Notes under the pieces: model-generated
What the model saw: the letters and a program-made list of their open reading frames with translations, nothing else
Database searches by the model: none
What the model was told of the DNA's origin: nothing
Assembly: GCA_964353635.1 (NCBI GenBank)
Contig: CAYGVS010000017.1
Coordinates: 1-21,889 of the forward strand
DNA length: 21,889 bases
Reading direction: 5' to 3'
From: JAPLVB01 sp964353635
GTDB taxonomy: Archaea > Aenigmatarchaeota > Aenigmatarchaeia > QMZP01
Part shown: piece after piece, positions 1 through 6,284 of the stretch
Position numbering within the stretch: position 1 is the first letter of the stretch
Layout of the letters: every line of letters starts with the position of its first letter
Translations under genes and position numbers: made by a program

Positions 1-1848
1 GACGAGTTTCACAATACGCAAAATTTGGTAGTCGAACAGTCGACCGGAGATGTTTATGTCAGTCCGTTTACCGCCTCGTCAAACTATCCGACCACCTCTG
101 GGGCTTTTCAGACAACTTTTGGCGGTGCTTATGGTGATGCCGCCATCTCAAAGATATCCTCTGACGGCACCACGCTTTTGGCGAGTACGTACGTCGGCGG
201 CGGCTCAAACGACAACAGCGACGGCCTTGTCCTGGATTCTGTCAACCATCGCATTTATTTTACAGGTAACACTGGTTCAACAAACTTTCCAACAGTTAAT
301 GCCTATCAGTCTACGAATAAAGGAGGGTCTAGTGAAGGGGATGCTTTTTTATCTGTGATCTCAGATGACTTAACTCAGCTGCTTTACAGTACTTATCTTG
401 GCGGATCAATCAACGACGGATGCCGCGCTGGCACAGTTGACATTAACGGAGATTTTCTATGCGGCGGTGCTTCAAATTCCAACGACTTCCCGGTTTTAAA
501 CGCCATTCAGCCTACCAATACAGGTGTCTATAAGGGGATTGCGGTCAAGTTCTCTCCCTTATCCTGCGGCGACGGAACCTGCAGTGCAGGAGAGACTTGT
601 CCTGCAGACAGATGCTGTTCAGGTCAGTCCTACACAACAAGCCAGGTCTGTTGCATTGGCCAGGTTTACACAGGAACCTGCTGTTCTGATTCAGACTGCA
701 CCTCCCCCCAAAACTACTGCAACATCGCAACCCACACTTGCCAAACCCCTCCCCAGTGCGAGAACGACCAGGACAACGACCAATACGGCATTGGCCCCTC
801 CTGCCTCGGCCCTGACTGCGATGATACTAACCCCAGCATCCACGCAAGCATAACCTGCCCCTACAATGGAGCCCAGTGCGGAACCTTCTCTCTCTGCCAA
901 TCAACCTGCCCCACACCTCCCTCAGAAACCTGCACAAACTCCAAAGACGATGATTGCGATTCCCTGACAGACTGCCAGGACCCTGACTGCTCCAGCCACC
1001 CTAGCTGCCTGCCATCACCATGCTCAGGCCTCGTCCTCCTCCACCACTATGACAGCAACCCCACATATGGTGAATCTGCAACAAACGTTTATGACTTCTC
1101 AGGCAATGGCAACAACGGTACCATGCAATACAACGCATTCATCAATACCACTGCAGGCAAGTTTGCAGGTGCTGCGCAGTTTGACGGAACGAACGATAAT
1201 GTGAATGCTGGTAACAAGCCGTCTTTGAATCCTGCAAACCAGATAACCATATCAGCATGGGTCAATTCGATTGTCGGAGGAAAAACCCAGGTGATAGTAG
1301 AGAAATCAATGACTGCCAGCCCTTGGACCACACAACATGTATGCCGGCTGCAGAATTCCGGAAGCGGTACCAATTACGTAAGAGCTGCAGTAAATAGCAA
1401 TTTTCTTACCCCAGCAATCGCGTTATCTATAAACCAATGGCACCATGTTGTCTGTATGTACAACGGCTCACGTCTAAGCATATATGTGGACGGCAACCTC
1501 TGGGGAACGCCGCTGCCTGTTTCAACGACCATGTCTGATGTTGGAGTGCCTGTAAATATCGGTGATACTCAAGGGGGAGGCTTAACACTCAATGGCCTCA
1601 TAGACGAGCTCGCAATCTGGAACCGCTCCCTCTCAAGCCAGGAGATTCAGAATCTCTACTCAAGCAGTTCTCCGATATCCTGCCAGACATGCATCCACAA
1701 ATCCGACAACAACCCATGCGACGGGAAAGTGTGCATGGCAGAACTTCTCGCCTTCATAGACCGCTGGAAGTACAACAACCAGGATGTGACTATCAGGGAG
1801 CTCATAGAGGCTATTGGGTTATATAATAAAAATAAAGGATGTTCTTAA
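1..1848 (+). CDS. Secreted/cell-surface protein with SBBP repeats, Cys-rich metal-binding region and LamG domain (5' truncated)
   Basis: The reading frame is open from base 1, so the N-terminus and any signal peptide lie outside the window; the stop is at 1846. Visible order: two to three beta-propeller SBBP-type repeats (recurring NFPT/DFPV and STYLGG patterns) over about the first 180 residues; a Cys-rich stretch (CGDGTCSAGETC, CCSGQ, CCIGQ); a calcium/metal-binding type region rich in D, N and C (DNDQYG, CDDTNPSIH, DDDCD); then a LamG/concanavalin A-like domain (DFSGNGNNG, AAQFDG, ISAWV, WHHVVCMYNG, IYVDG, IDELAIWNRSL). The C-terminus (MAELLAFIDRWK...IRELIEAIGLY) resembles the short paired-helix tail often seen on archaeal surface proteins. 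The likely role is adhesion or carbohydrate/metal binding outside the cell; the substrate is unknown. It is convergent with the eS8 remnant just downstream. Confidence 0.8.
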   Translation, partial: DEFHNTQNLVVEQSTGDVYVSPFTASSNYPTTSGAFQTTFGGAYGDAAISKISSDGTTLLASTYVGGGSNDNSDGLVLDSVNHRIYFTGNTGSTNFPTVNAYQSTNKGGSSEGDAFLSVISDDLTQLLYSTYLGGSINDGCRAGTVDINGDFLCGGASNSNDFPVLNAIQPTNTGVYKGIAVKFSPLSCGDGTCSAGETCPADRCCSGQSYTTSQVCCIGQVYTGTCCSDSDCTSPQNYCNIATHTCQTPPQCENDQDNDQYGIGPSCLGPDCDDTNPSIHASITCPYNGAQCGTFSLCQSTCPTPPSETCTNSKDDDCDSLTDCQDPDCSSHPSCLPSPCSGLVLLHHYDSNPTYGESATNVYDFSGNGNNGTMQYNAFINTTAGKFAGAAQFDGTNDNVNAGNKPSLNPANQITISAWVNSIVGGKTQVIVEKSMTASPWTTQHVCRLQNSGSGTNYVRAAVNSNFLTPAIALSINQWHHVVCMYNGSRLSIYVDGNLWGTPLPVSTTMSDVGVPVNIGDTQGGGLTLNGLIDELAIWNRSLSSQEIQNLYSSSSPISCQTCIHKSDNNPCDGKVCMAELLAFIDRWKYNNQDVTIRELIEAIGLYNKNKGCS

Positions 1849-1946
1849 TTTTGGCTAAGACAGACCTATTCCCTAAGAAACAGCCCCCGGCTCCCCTGTC
1901 AGATGGGGTCACTTAGATGACTTCTTCTCTTCCACGACGATGGCGT
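1849..1946. repeat. Left copy of the direct repeat flanking the DGR/VapBC block
   Basis: It matches 5690-5777 in the same orientation with small indels. Shared blocks are CTAAGACAGACCT, GAAACAGCCCC, GGTCACTT and a 22-bp identical core at 1919-1940/5749-5770. It covers the eS8 gene end and its downstream flank. It is a candidate attachment-type site. Confidence 0.7.
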
Positions 1947-1974
1947 TTGAGACGCCTTACTGAGCTGGCCGCGA
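1909..1974 (-). pseudogene. Decayed duplicate of the 3' end of the eS8 gene
   Basis: Read on the minus strand, this segment aligns without gaps to the last 21 codons plus stop of the intact eS8 gene at 5739. The remnant reads SRPAQ*GVSNAIVVEEKK and then SSK-stop; the intact gene reads SRPGQDGTVNGVVVEEKK and then SSK-stop. An in-frame TAA replaces the Asp codon. The final serines use different codons in the two copies (TCA TCT against TCG AGC), so this is not a recent exact copy. Twenty-two bases are identical (1919-1940 and 5749-5770), and similarity continues about 50 nt past the stop in both copies (CTAAGACAGACCT, GAAACAGCCCC). It marks the left boundary of the DGR/VapBC block. Confidence 0.8.
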
Positions 1975-2003
1975 GCTGTTCCTGTTCGCCTGGGTTAATT
2001 TAC

Positions 2004-2151
2004 TGACTACGCTCATAAACCTCGAGGTCGAGGGTGGGTTGAGCGGGTATTGATGGGGGATTGTTGCACTATCGATTTCTCAGGATGCTTCTTATGTTCT
2101 TGAAAATGAGGAATCATCTAATTCCGTAGGATAGCCACTATAGCGTAGTCA
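2004..2151. repeat. 10-bp inverted repeat in the DGR upstream region
   Basis: TGACTACGCT at 2004-2013 is the exact reverse complement of AGCGTAGTCA at 2142-2151. The arms enclose about 128 nt without a gene. This could be a structured RNA, a decayed element end or a regulatory site. The sequence alone does not decide. Confidence 0.4.
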
Positions 2152-2163
2152 ATATACCGAAAA

Positions 2164-2174
2164 GCTTATAAAAC
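2164..2174 (+). promoter_or_regulatory. TATA box of the DGR target gene
   Basis: GCTTATAAAAC lies about 35 nt before the ATG at 2205. A start site 25-30 nt downstream of the box would fall near 2195-2205. This favours a leaderless or nearly leaderless start at 2205 over the earlier in-frame ATGs at 2178 and 2196. Confidence 0.55.
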
Positions 2175-2204
2175 TTAATGCCCCCTATACTACAGATGAT
2201 TTTC

Positions 2205-3074
2205 ATGCCGCAGAAGCTTAAAGTTCCAGGATCCTCTTACAGGAATTTCAATTTACCTAATCTCAGCCTTGGCGCTGAGCTTATAGAGAACTTGGGCACA
2301 AGCGAAGAGGCATACAAGCTCGCGCCCAAGTCAGCGCCGCTCGCGTGGAGGGTCGCCCTCTACACAGTGGGCAGGGACCTGGAGATAGGCGAGCCGCTGG
2401 CAGACGGGCTTCCGGAATCCGTAAAGGAGGCTGGCAGGCTTGTCTACAAGGATGCCCATGACAGGAAAGCAAGGAATGCAAGCGGCTGCTGGCAAAAGGA
2501 CGGCTTCCTTTACCTCAAGAGAAGCGATGCCCCGAAGGGCGCAAGAGCGCCTGAAGGCTTCGTTCCAGGCAAATACTTAAAGAACATAGAAGGCTTTGAT
2601 GAAAAACACGGATATGCAATAAAACCCTCCCCGGAGACAGAGGAATTCCTTATCTGGCTTCCCGAAGGCGAAGGCAGCTTCATAGTTCCCACAATGGATG
2701 GTGCATATCATCCTCACACAGGCACACCATTCGAAACGATAAAAGACAGAGACAAAGCCATAAAGAGATGGGTTGACAACGGCCTGACAGAGGAGCAGGC
2801 TATAAAAGAGCTTTCAAGATTCTATAGGATGACAGAAGGAACAGCCGCTGTCGACTCCTGGTCCTTCGTCTGCATCGGCCCGCTCTGCGTCCTCCTCGTC
2901 GACGTGCCCAGGCTCAGGTTCTCCTATTTCGGCTCGTTCGCCGCGAGTAGCCTTGCCGGGCGGGGCGAGGCGGGGAAAAAGAGCGGCTTCGTGAACCTTG
3001 AGAAAGATGAATATAAGTCGCTCTTGGAAGACAGGGCAGCCCTCGGAAGGGTAAAAAAGGCGTTAAGCAAATAA
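2205..3074 (+). CDS. DGR target (variable) protein
   Basis: The product is 289 residues from the ATG at 2205; in-frame ATGs at 2178 and 2196 are alternatives but sit too close to the TATA box. The variable repeat (VR, 2844-2950) encodes residues 214-249 (AAVDSWSF, CIGPLCV, VPRLRFSYFGSFAAS). It is a mutated copy of the template repeat at 3306-3448, with differences only at template adenines. This makes the protein the substrate of the retroelement, which would diversify a ligand-binding surface. The N-terminal part (SYRNFNLPNLSLGAELIENL, SAPLAWRVALYT, GCWQKDGFLYLKR) is not a family I recognise. There is no clear signal peptide or membrane segment, so a cytoplasmic location is possible. The VR is followed by about 40 more residues ending in a charged helical tail, whereas most DGR targets have a C-terminal VR. 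A C-type lectin-like fold is possible but unproven. Confidence 0.8.
   Translation: MPQKLKVPGSSYRNFNLPNLSLGAELIENLGTSEEAYKLAPKSAPLAWRVALYTVGRDLEIGEPLADGLPESVKEAGRLVYKDAHDRKARNASGCWQKDGFLYLKRSDAPKGARAPEGFVPGKYLKNIEGFDEKHGYAIKPSPETEEFLIWLPEGEGSFIVPTMDGAYHPHTGTPFETIKDRDKAIKRWVDNGLTEEQAIKELSRFYRMTEGTAAVDSWSFVCIGPLCVLLVDVPRLRFSYFGSFAASSLAGRGEAGKKSGFVNLEKDEYKSLLEDRAALGRVKKALSK
2844..2950 (+). repeat. DGR variable repeat (VR)
   Basis: It aligns to template 3306-3448 with 17 substitutions, all opposite A in the template: seven to T at single sites, pairs AA to CT and AA to GT, and several A to G. There is one 36-nt gap opposite template 3381-3416. The 3' end holds a 16-bp identical GC-rich run (2931-2946), consistent with the conserved end at which mutagenic homing is primed. 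The first mismatch not at adenine comes after 2950. Confidence 0.95.
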
Positions 3075-3098
3075 ATCTCCTTTTCTTCATATTCTTTA

Positions 3099-3113
3099 CC
3101 CTGCTGTGCAGGG
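3099..3113. terminator. Hairpin downstream of the target gene
   Basis: CCCTGC (3099-3104), loop TGT, GCAGGG (3108-3113) forms a perfect 6-bp stem 25 nt after the target stop codon, preceded by a pyrimidine-rich stretch. It may be a transcript end. DGRs can also have a hairpin just after the VR that helps homing, but this one is about 150 nt from the VR end, so that role is less likely. Confidence 0.35.
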
Positions 3114-3146
3114 ATATCTCCAATCAGCCATGCATCAGTGCAGGCG

Positions 3147-3246
3147 NNNNNNNNNNNNNNNNNNNNNNNNNNNNNNNNNNNNNNNNNNNNNNNNNNNNNN
3201 NNNNNNNNNNNNNNNNNNNNNNNNNNNNNNNNNNNNNNNNNNNNNN
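3147..3246. other. Assembly gap of 100 N
   Basis: Exactly 100 N separate the end of the target gene region from the template repeat, the usual placeholder length for a gap of unknown size. Part of the DGR, for example another gene or the promoter of the template RNA, may be hidden here. Confidence 0.95.
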
Positions 3247-3247
3247 A

Positions 3248-3273
3248 GAAGTCGGAAAAGCCGACTTCCAACC
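3248..3273 (+). other. Leader-type hairpin GAAGTCGG/CCGACTTC followed by CCAACC
   Basis: GAAGTCGG (3248-3255), loop of 5, CCGACTTC (3261-3268), then CAACC. The same design (stem ending in CTTC, then CAA) occurs in the leader of uS12 at 13183-13208 and, on the minus strand, before rad50 at 17061-17085. Here it lies about 35 nt before the template repeat, so it may be near the 5' end of the template RNA. Confidence 0.5.
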
Positions 3274-3305
3274 AGAACCCATTCGGTAACCGGGCTACGA
3301 GGAGC

Positions 3306-3448
3306 GCCGCTGTCAACTCCTGGTCCTTCGACTACATCGGCCCGCTCTGCGTCAACCTCAACAACGAGCCCAGGAACAGGAAAGCGAATCGAAAATCCAA
3401 ATTCGATTCTGCCCAGAACTCCAATATCGGCTCGTTCGCCGCGAATAA
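3306..3448 (+). repeat. DGR template repeat (TR)
   Basis: This is the donor sequence for the VR at 2844-2950. It is rich in AAC/AAT codons (VNLNNEP, NRK, AANNSG in the target frame), typical of templates in which adenine mutation yields many residues without stops. It is 36 nt longer than the VR: the extra segment 3381-3416 is in frame and holds a perfect hairpin, GAATCGAA (3386-3393), 8-nt loop, TTCGATTC (3402-3409). The TR ends 37 nt before the avd ATG. The TR-avd-RT order and common strand match known DGRs. Confidence 0.95.
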
Positions 3449-3485
3449 TTCAGGCTGATTGGGGATCCATAATCATGGTTGTCAA

Positions 3486-3833
3486 ATGCCGCAGGCAGAG
3501 CTTTTCCGGAAAGTGTATGAGTTCGCAAAGTGGGTATACCCGACAGTGAACACGTTCCCCAGAAAGCAGAGGCTTATTCTATCACAAAGGATAGAAGTCA
3601 CTGCAATAAGAATGCTGGAACTGGCCATTGATTATAACAACACCTATTCTGACTCGTGTAGAAAGAAGATGCTGAACGAGGTGCAGAAGATGCAGGTGCT
3701 CCTGAGGTTCTGCAAGGACCTTTCCTATCTCAGCTTCAGGAGATATGAGCATGGAAGCACCATACTCTCCGATATTTCCGAGACGCTAAAAGACGACAGA
3801 GGGGGGGGCGATGGCTTGCGAAGATTTGTATAG
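3486..3833 (+). CDS. avd: DGR accessory variability determinant (Avd-like four-helix protein)
   Basis: The product is 115 residues from the ATG at 3486; a TTG at 3459 would add nine residues but overlaps less convincing sequence close to the template end. It has the length and all-helical look of bAvd, with the family's characteristic block TVNTFPRKQRLILSQRIE near the N-terminus, then KMQVLLRFCKDLSYLSFRRYE. In studied DGRs, Avd forms a basic barrel that binds the reverse transcriptase and template RNA and is required for mutagenic cDNA synthesis. It lies between template and RT and overlaps the RT start by 23 nt, so the two are probably translated from one message. The extreme C-terminus (DDRGGG...) is low in family features. 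Confidence 0.9.
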   Translation: MPQAELFRKVYEFAKWVYPTVNTFPRKQRLILSQRIEVTAIRMLELAIDYNNTYSDSCRKKMLNEVQKMQVLLRFCKDLSYLSFRRYEHGSTILSDISETLKDDRGGGDGLRRFV

Positions 3834-4881
3834 GGAATTGTGCTCCTTCCGCAACCTTGAGCTTGCCTATAGGAAGGCCAGAAAGGGCAAGCGAAAAAGG
3901 AGAGACGTCCAGGCATTCGAATTATGCCTTGAAGAGAACCTTCTCCAGCTCAAGCGCGAGCTTGAGACCTATTCCTATGAACCACAGCCTCTCAAACAAT
4001 TCGTCATAAGGGATCCCAAGACACGGGTCATCTCAGCCTCGGATTTCAGGGACAGGATAGTCCATCACACCCTTTGCAACATAATACAGCCGATTTTCGA
4101 GCGCGCATTCATCCACGACTCTTATGCCAACAGGATAGGAAAGGGAACGCACGCCGCCTTGCTCCGTTTCGATTTCTTCAAAAGGAAGGTTTCGCAGAAC
4201 GGCAGGCTTGTCAACGACCCGGCGGACGGCAGCATGGTCGTTGGATATGTACTGAAGGCGGACATCAGGCATTATTTCGACACAGTTGACAACCAGATTC
4301 TGATGCGCATGATAGGAAGAAAAATAAGCGATGAGAATGTCCTCTTTCTGATAAGGAAAATACTCAGCAATCACGCAGGCGGGTTGAAAGGGAAGGGCAT
4401 GCCCCTTGGCAACCTGACCAGCCAGTTCTTCGCGAACCTATATCTCAATGAGCTTGACCAGTTCGTCAAGCATTCCCTGAAGGCAAAATACTACATAAGA
4501 TATGTTGATGATTTTGTCATTCTCCACAGTTCAGAAGAAACGCTGCATGAATGGAAAGCCGAGATAAGCTGCTTCCTGAAATCGCTTGGCCTGGAGTTGC
4601 ACCCGGAGAAATCGAAAGTATGCCCGCTCCACAAAGGGACAGGCCTCCTCGGATACAGGATATTCTACCACCACAAGCTTCCTAAGAGGAGCAATATAAG
4701 AACGGCAAGACTGAGAATGAGGAGACAGGCAAAGCTCTATGGGAATGGAATAATCCCTTATGAGAGGGCTGTGCAGAGCCTGGAGGGCTGGATGGGATAT
4801 GCGAGCCATTCGAACAGCTACGGATTAAGGAAACAAGTCACGTCAGAATTCAATTCGCTCTTTGGAGTCAGATGCAAGTAA
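3811..4881 (+). CDS. DGR reverse transcriptase
   Basis: The product is 356 residues from the ATG at 3811. RT motifs in order: YEPQPLKQFVIRDPKTR and VISASDFRDRIVHH (RT1-2), GYVLKADIRHYFDTVD (RT3, first catalytic Asp), GMPLGNLTSQFFANLYL (RT4), YYIRYVDDFVILH (RT5, catalytic YVDD), LGLELHPEKSKV (RT6) and GLLGYRIF (RT7). The LGNLTSQ form of motif 4 is diagnostic of DGR RTs; group II intron RTs carry QG...SP instead. No maturase, HNH endonuclease or RNase H domain follows. The enzyme would copy the template RNA with errors at adenines, and the cDNA replaces the VR of the target gene. It converges on vapC with 17 nt between the stop codons. Confidence 0.95.
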   Translation: MACEDLYRELCSFRNLELAYRKARKGKRKRRDVQAFELCLEENLLQLKRELETYSYEPQPLKQFVIRDPKTRVISASDFRDRIVHHTLCNIIQPIFERAFIHDSYANRIGKGTHAALLRFDFFKRKVSQNGRLVNDPADGSMVVGYVLKADIRHYFDTVDNQILMRMIGRKISDENVLFLIRKILSNHAGGLKGKGMPLGNLTSQFFANLYLNELDQFVKHSLKAKYYIRYVDDFVILHSSEETLHEWKAEISCFLKSLGLELHPEKSKVCPLHKGTGLLGYRIFYHHKLPKRSNIRTARLRMRRQAKLYGNGIIPYERAVQSLEGWMGYASHSNSYGLRKQVTSEFNSLFGVRCK

Positions 4882-4898
4882 CTTCCAGAAACCGCTTA

Positions 4899-5315
4899 TC
4901 ACTTCACAAACAACCTCGCAAAATCCTTGGTCTTTACTATCCTGACTCTCTTCTGCCTCTCGAAGTCTCTGTCATCGCTCCAGATTACCGAATTTCTGAA
5001 AGCCAATGCCGCCGCAATGAAAACGACGTCATTCGGGTCAATCTTCTGTATGATATTCTTGGCCTCATCCAGATGCGATTTCACTCCCTCAGTGGGAATG
5101 AGCACCACATACTCAAGGAGCTTATCCAGCAACTTGTCAATATCCTTTTCCGGCAGTCCGGACTTATCAATTATTGTTTTCTTATGCTTCCTCAGCTCAT
5201 GCAACGAAATCTCAGGATAGACAAAATTCAGCCCAGATTCGATTATAACCTTCCTGGTAAGGGAATCCTTTATCAAAGCTGAAATTATCACATTCGTGTC
5301 AAGTACAACAATCAT
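4899..5315 (-). CDS. PIN-domain ribonuclease toxin (VapC-like)
   Basis: The product is 138 residues, a normal length for a PIN-domain toxin. The N-terminal strand IVVLDTNVIISAL carries the first catalytic Asp. Further acidic residues sit in SLHELRKH, in DPNDVVFIAAAL and in WSDDRDF, the four-acidic-residue layout of PIN nucleases. It resembles the PIN family toxins often annotated as putative toxin components (TIGR00305-like). The start overlaps the stop of the upstream antitoxin gene by 4 nt (ATGA), so translation is coupled. The likely role is growth inhibition by RNA cleavage when the antitoxin is lost, which would help keep the block in the genome. The RNA target cannot be read from sequence. 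Confidence 0.85.
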   Translation of the reverse strand: MIVVLDTNVIISALIKDSLTRKVIIESGLNFVYPEISLHELRKHKKTIIDKSGLPEKDIDKLLDKLLEYVVLIPTEGVKSHLDEAKNIIQKIDPNDVVFIAAALAFRNSVIWSDDRDFERQKRVRIVKTKDFARLFVK

Positions 5316-5536
5316 ATCAATCCCAGTTTCTTTGCGACCTCTTCATCTATCTCCTTGCTGATCGCCAAAGCATCCTTGGCCGATAGCCTGCTTCTGCCAG
5401 TGAGCCTGTCCACAAGTTCCAGATCTTCGATCTTCATCTGGATGGCCATCCGGACCACCTCGCTCCACCTCACGTCAGAGTGGCGCCTCATTTTCTCATG
5501 AAGTTTTTCCGGAATTACCAAAGTAAGATTTGCCAT
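5312..5536 (-). CDS. Antitoxin of the PIN toxin (VapB-like, ribbon-helix-helix type)
   Basis: The product is 74 residues. The N-terminal strand ANLTLVIPEKLHEKMRRH followed by WSEVVRMAIQMKIEDLE fits a short ribbon-helix-helix DNA-binding domain. The C-terminal part (LSAKDALAISKEIDEEVAKK) is a charged helix suited to wrap the toxin. The start is preceded by GAGGTGAT 6 nt upstream, a near-perfect archaeal ribosome-binding site, and overlaps the toxin start by 4 nt at its other end. A palindrome in the promoter (5557-5574) is a likely self-regulatory operator. The antitoxin family assignment is by context and fold pattern. Confidence 0.8.
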   Translation of the reverse strand: MANLTLVIPEKLHEKMRRHSDVRWSEVVRMAIQMKIEDLELVDRLTGRSRLSAKDALAISKEIDEEVAKKLGLI

Positions 5537-5547
5537 AATATCACCTC

Positions 5548-5579
5548 TATGTGAATATATGTGATTTCACATATTTAAG
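5548..5579 (-). promoter_or_regulatory. vapBC promoter with palindromic operator
   Basis: ATATGTGA (5557-5564), TT, TCACATAT (5567-5574) is a perfect 8-bp inverted repeat. A third half-site TATGTGA lies at 5548-5554. On the minus strand the palindrome overlaps the TATA-like CTTAAATATG (5570-5579). Binding of the antitoxin complex here would block transcription factor access. Confidence 0.65.
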
Positions 5580-5689
5580 CCTTTCCCCCTGAACACTCAG
5601 TGGCATCTTCAAGTCAAACATATCCACACCTTCATTTTTCTTGGCGCGGGAGATAGGTATGGCTAACTGAATCCTTTAATTTTGTCTTA

Positions 5690-5777
5690 GTTTTGTCTAA
5701 GACAGACCTTCTCCGTAGAAACAGCCCCGGGCTCCCGGTCACTTGCTCGACTTCTTCTCTTCCACGACGACTCCGTT
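5690..5777. repeat. Right copy of the direct repeat flanking the DGR/VapBC block
   Basis: It matches 1849-1946 in the same orientation and includes the intact eS8 stop region. The offset between copies is 3830 nt, including the 100 N placeholder. The part beyond the gene also forms GTCTTAG/CTAAGAC (5685-5704), a hairpin absent from the left copy. Confidence 0.7.
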
Positions 5778-6137
5778 CACTGTCCCGTCCTGCCCGGGCC
5801 TTGAAGTCACCTTGACAATCCCAGCTTCTGTTTTTAGGATTGCGCCCTTTGTGATAACGTTCCTTCTCACGAAGTGCACATTGGCTGCATTCTCCTGGAC
5901 AGTGATTATCTTGGCCTTGTGGGTCTTGCCTGTCTTTCTGTCAGCTATGTTTACGAAGTCGATGGAAAGCAGCTTGGTTTTTTTGCAACCTCCCCTGGTG
6001 CGCTCGAACTTGACCTTCTTCTTCTGGATCCTAGTCTCTAGCATCTCAGAGCCTCTCTGTGACCTCTTCTTCTTGCTGCTCCTCTTGACTAGCGCTCCGC
6101 TAGGGGTTCTTACAGACTTCAAATGCCATCTCACCAT
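5739..6137 (-). CDS. rps8e: Small subunit ribosomal protein eS8
   Basis: The product is 132 residues from the ATG at 6137; a GTG two codons earlier is also in frame, but GGTGTG lies just before the ATG and serves as the binding site. Family blocks are clear: RWHLKSVRTPSGALVK, ETRIQKKKVKFERTRGG, KLLSIDFVNIADRKTGK, ENAANVHFVRRNVITKGAI and VTSRPGQDGTVNG. It is a 30S component found in archaea and eukaryotes. The last codons are duplicated at 1909-1974, which suggests that the 3' end served as the insertion site of the DGR block; the intact end could be element-derived. It is divergent from the LSm gene. Confidence 0.95.
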   Translation of the reverse strand: MVRWHLKSVRTPSGALVKRSSKKKRSQRGSEMLETRIQKKKVKFERTRGGCKKTKLLSIDFVNIADRKTGKTHKAKIITVQENAANVHFVRRNVITKGAILKTEAGIVKVTSRPGQDGTVNGVVVEEKKSSK

Positions 6138-6190
6138 AATCACACCAAATTCCTGGCTTCTTAGAATGTTCTACTATTAATTATGCAATG

Positions 6191-6200
6191 CCTTTATATT
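6191..6200 (-). promoter_or_regulatory. TATA box of the eS8 gene
   Basis: Minus-strand AATATAAAGG lies about 55 nt before the ATG at 6137 and predicts a leader of about 30 nt. Confidence 0.5.
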
Positions 6201-6225
6201 CTTTGCCTGCAAACCTTTCTTTTGC

Positions 6226-6235
6226 CTATTTAAGT
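6226..6235 (+). promoter_or_regulatory. TATA box of the LSm gene
   Basis: CTATTTAAGT lies about 55 nt before the ATG at 6285. GGGGTG at 6272-6277 is the ribosome-binding site. Confidence 0.5.
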
Positions 6236-6284
6236 ATGCCTGGGAATAAACTAATATTTTTTAATTGATTTGGGGTGTTGATTG

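Larger units (their letters stand above)
1849..2163. other. Non-coding left junction of the DGR block
   Basis: No gene is seen here. The stretch holds the decayed eS8 3' end (1909-1974, minus strand) with its shared downstream flank (from about 1849), and a 10-bp inverted repeat (2004-2013 against 2142-2151). No recombinase, tRNA or clear terminator is recognised. Confidence 0.6.

Noticed and set aside
1849..1946. Flanking repeat as an assembly duplicate of the eS8 end
   Set aside because: The copies differ at many positions, including synonymous codons and an in-frame stop, so they are separate diverged sequences.
2844..3448. VR and TR as an ordinary duplicated exon or domain repeat
   Set aside because: Random divergence would hit all bases; every substitution is at a template adenine.
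3106..3549. Open frames running through the N gap and template repeat
   Set aside because: They depend on N being read as coding and overlap the TR, whose role is as an RNA template. The target-like frame in the TR has no start of its own.
3811..4881. Group II intron or retron reverse transcriptase
   Set aside because: Motif 4 reads LGNLTSQ as in DGR RTs, there is no maturase or endonuclease domain, and an avd gene with a TR/VR pair is present.
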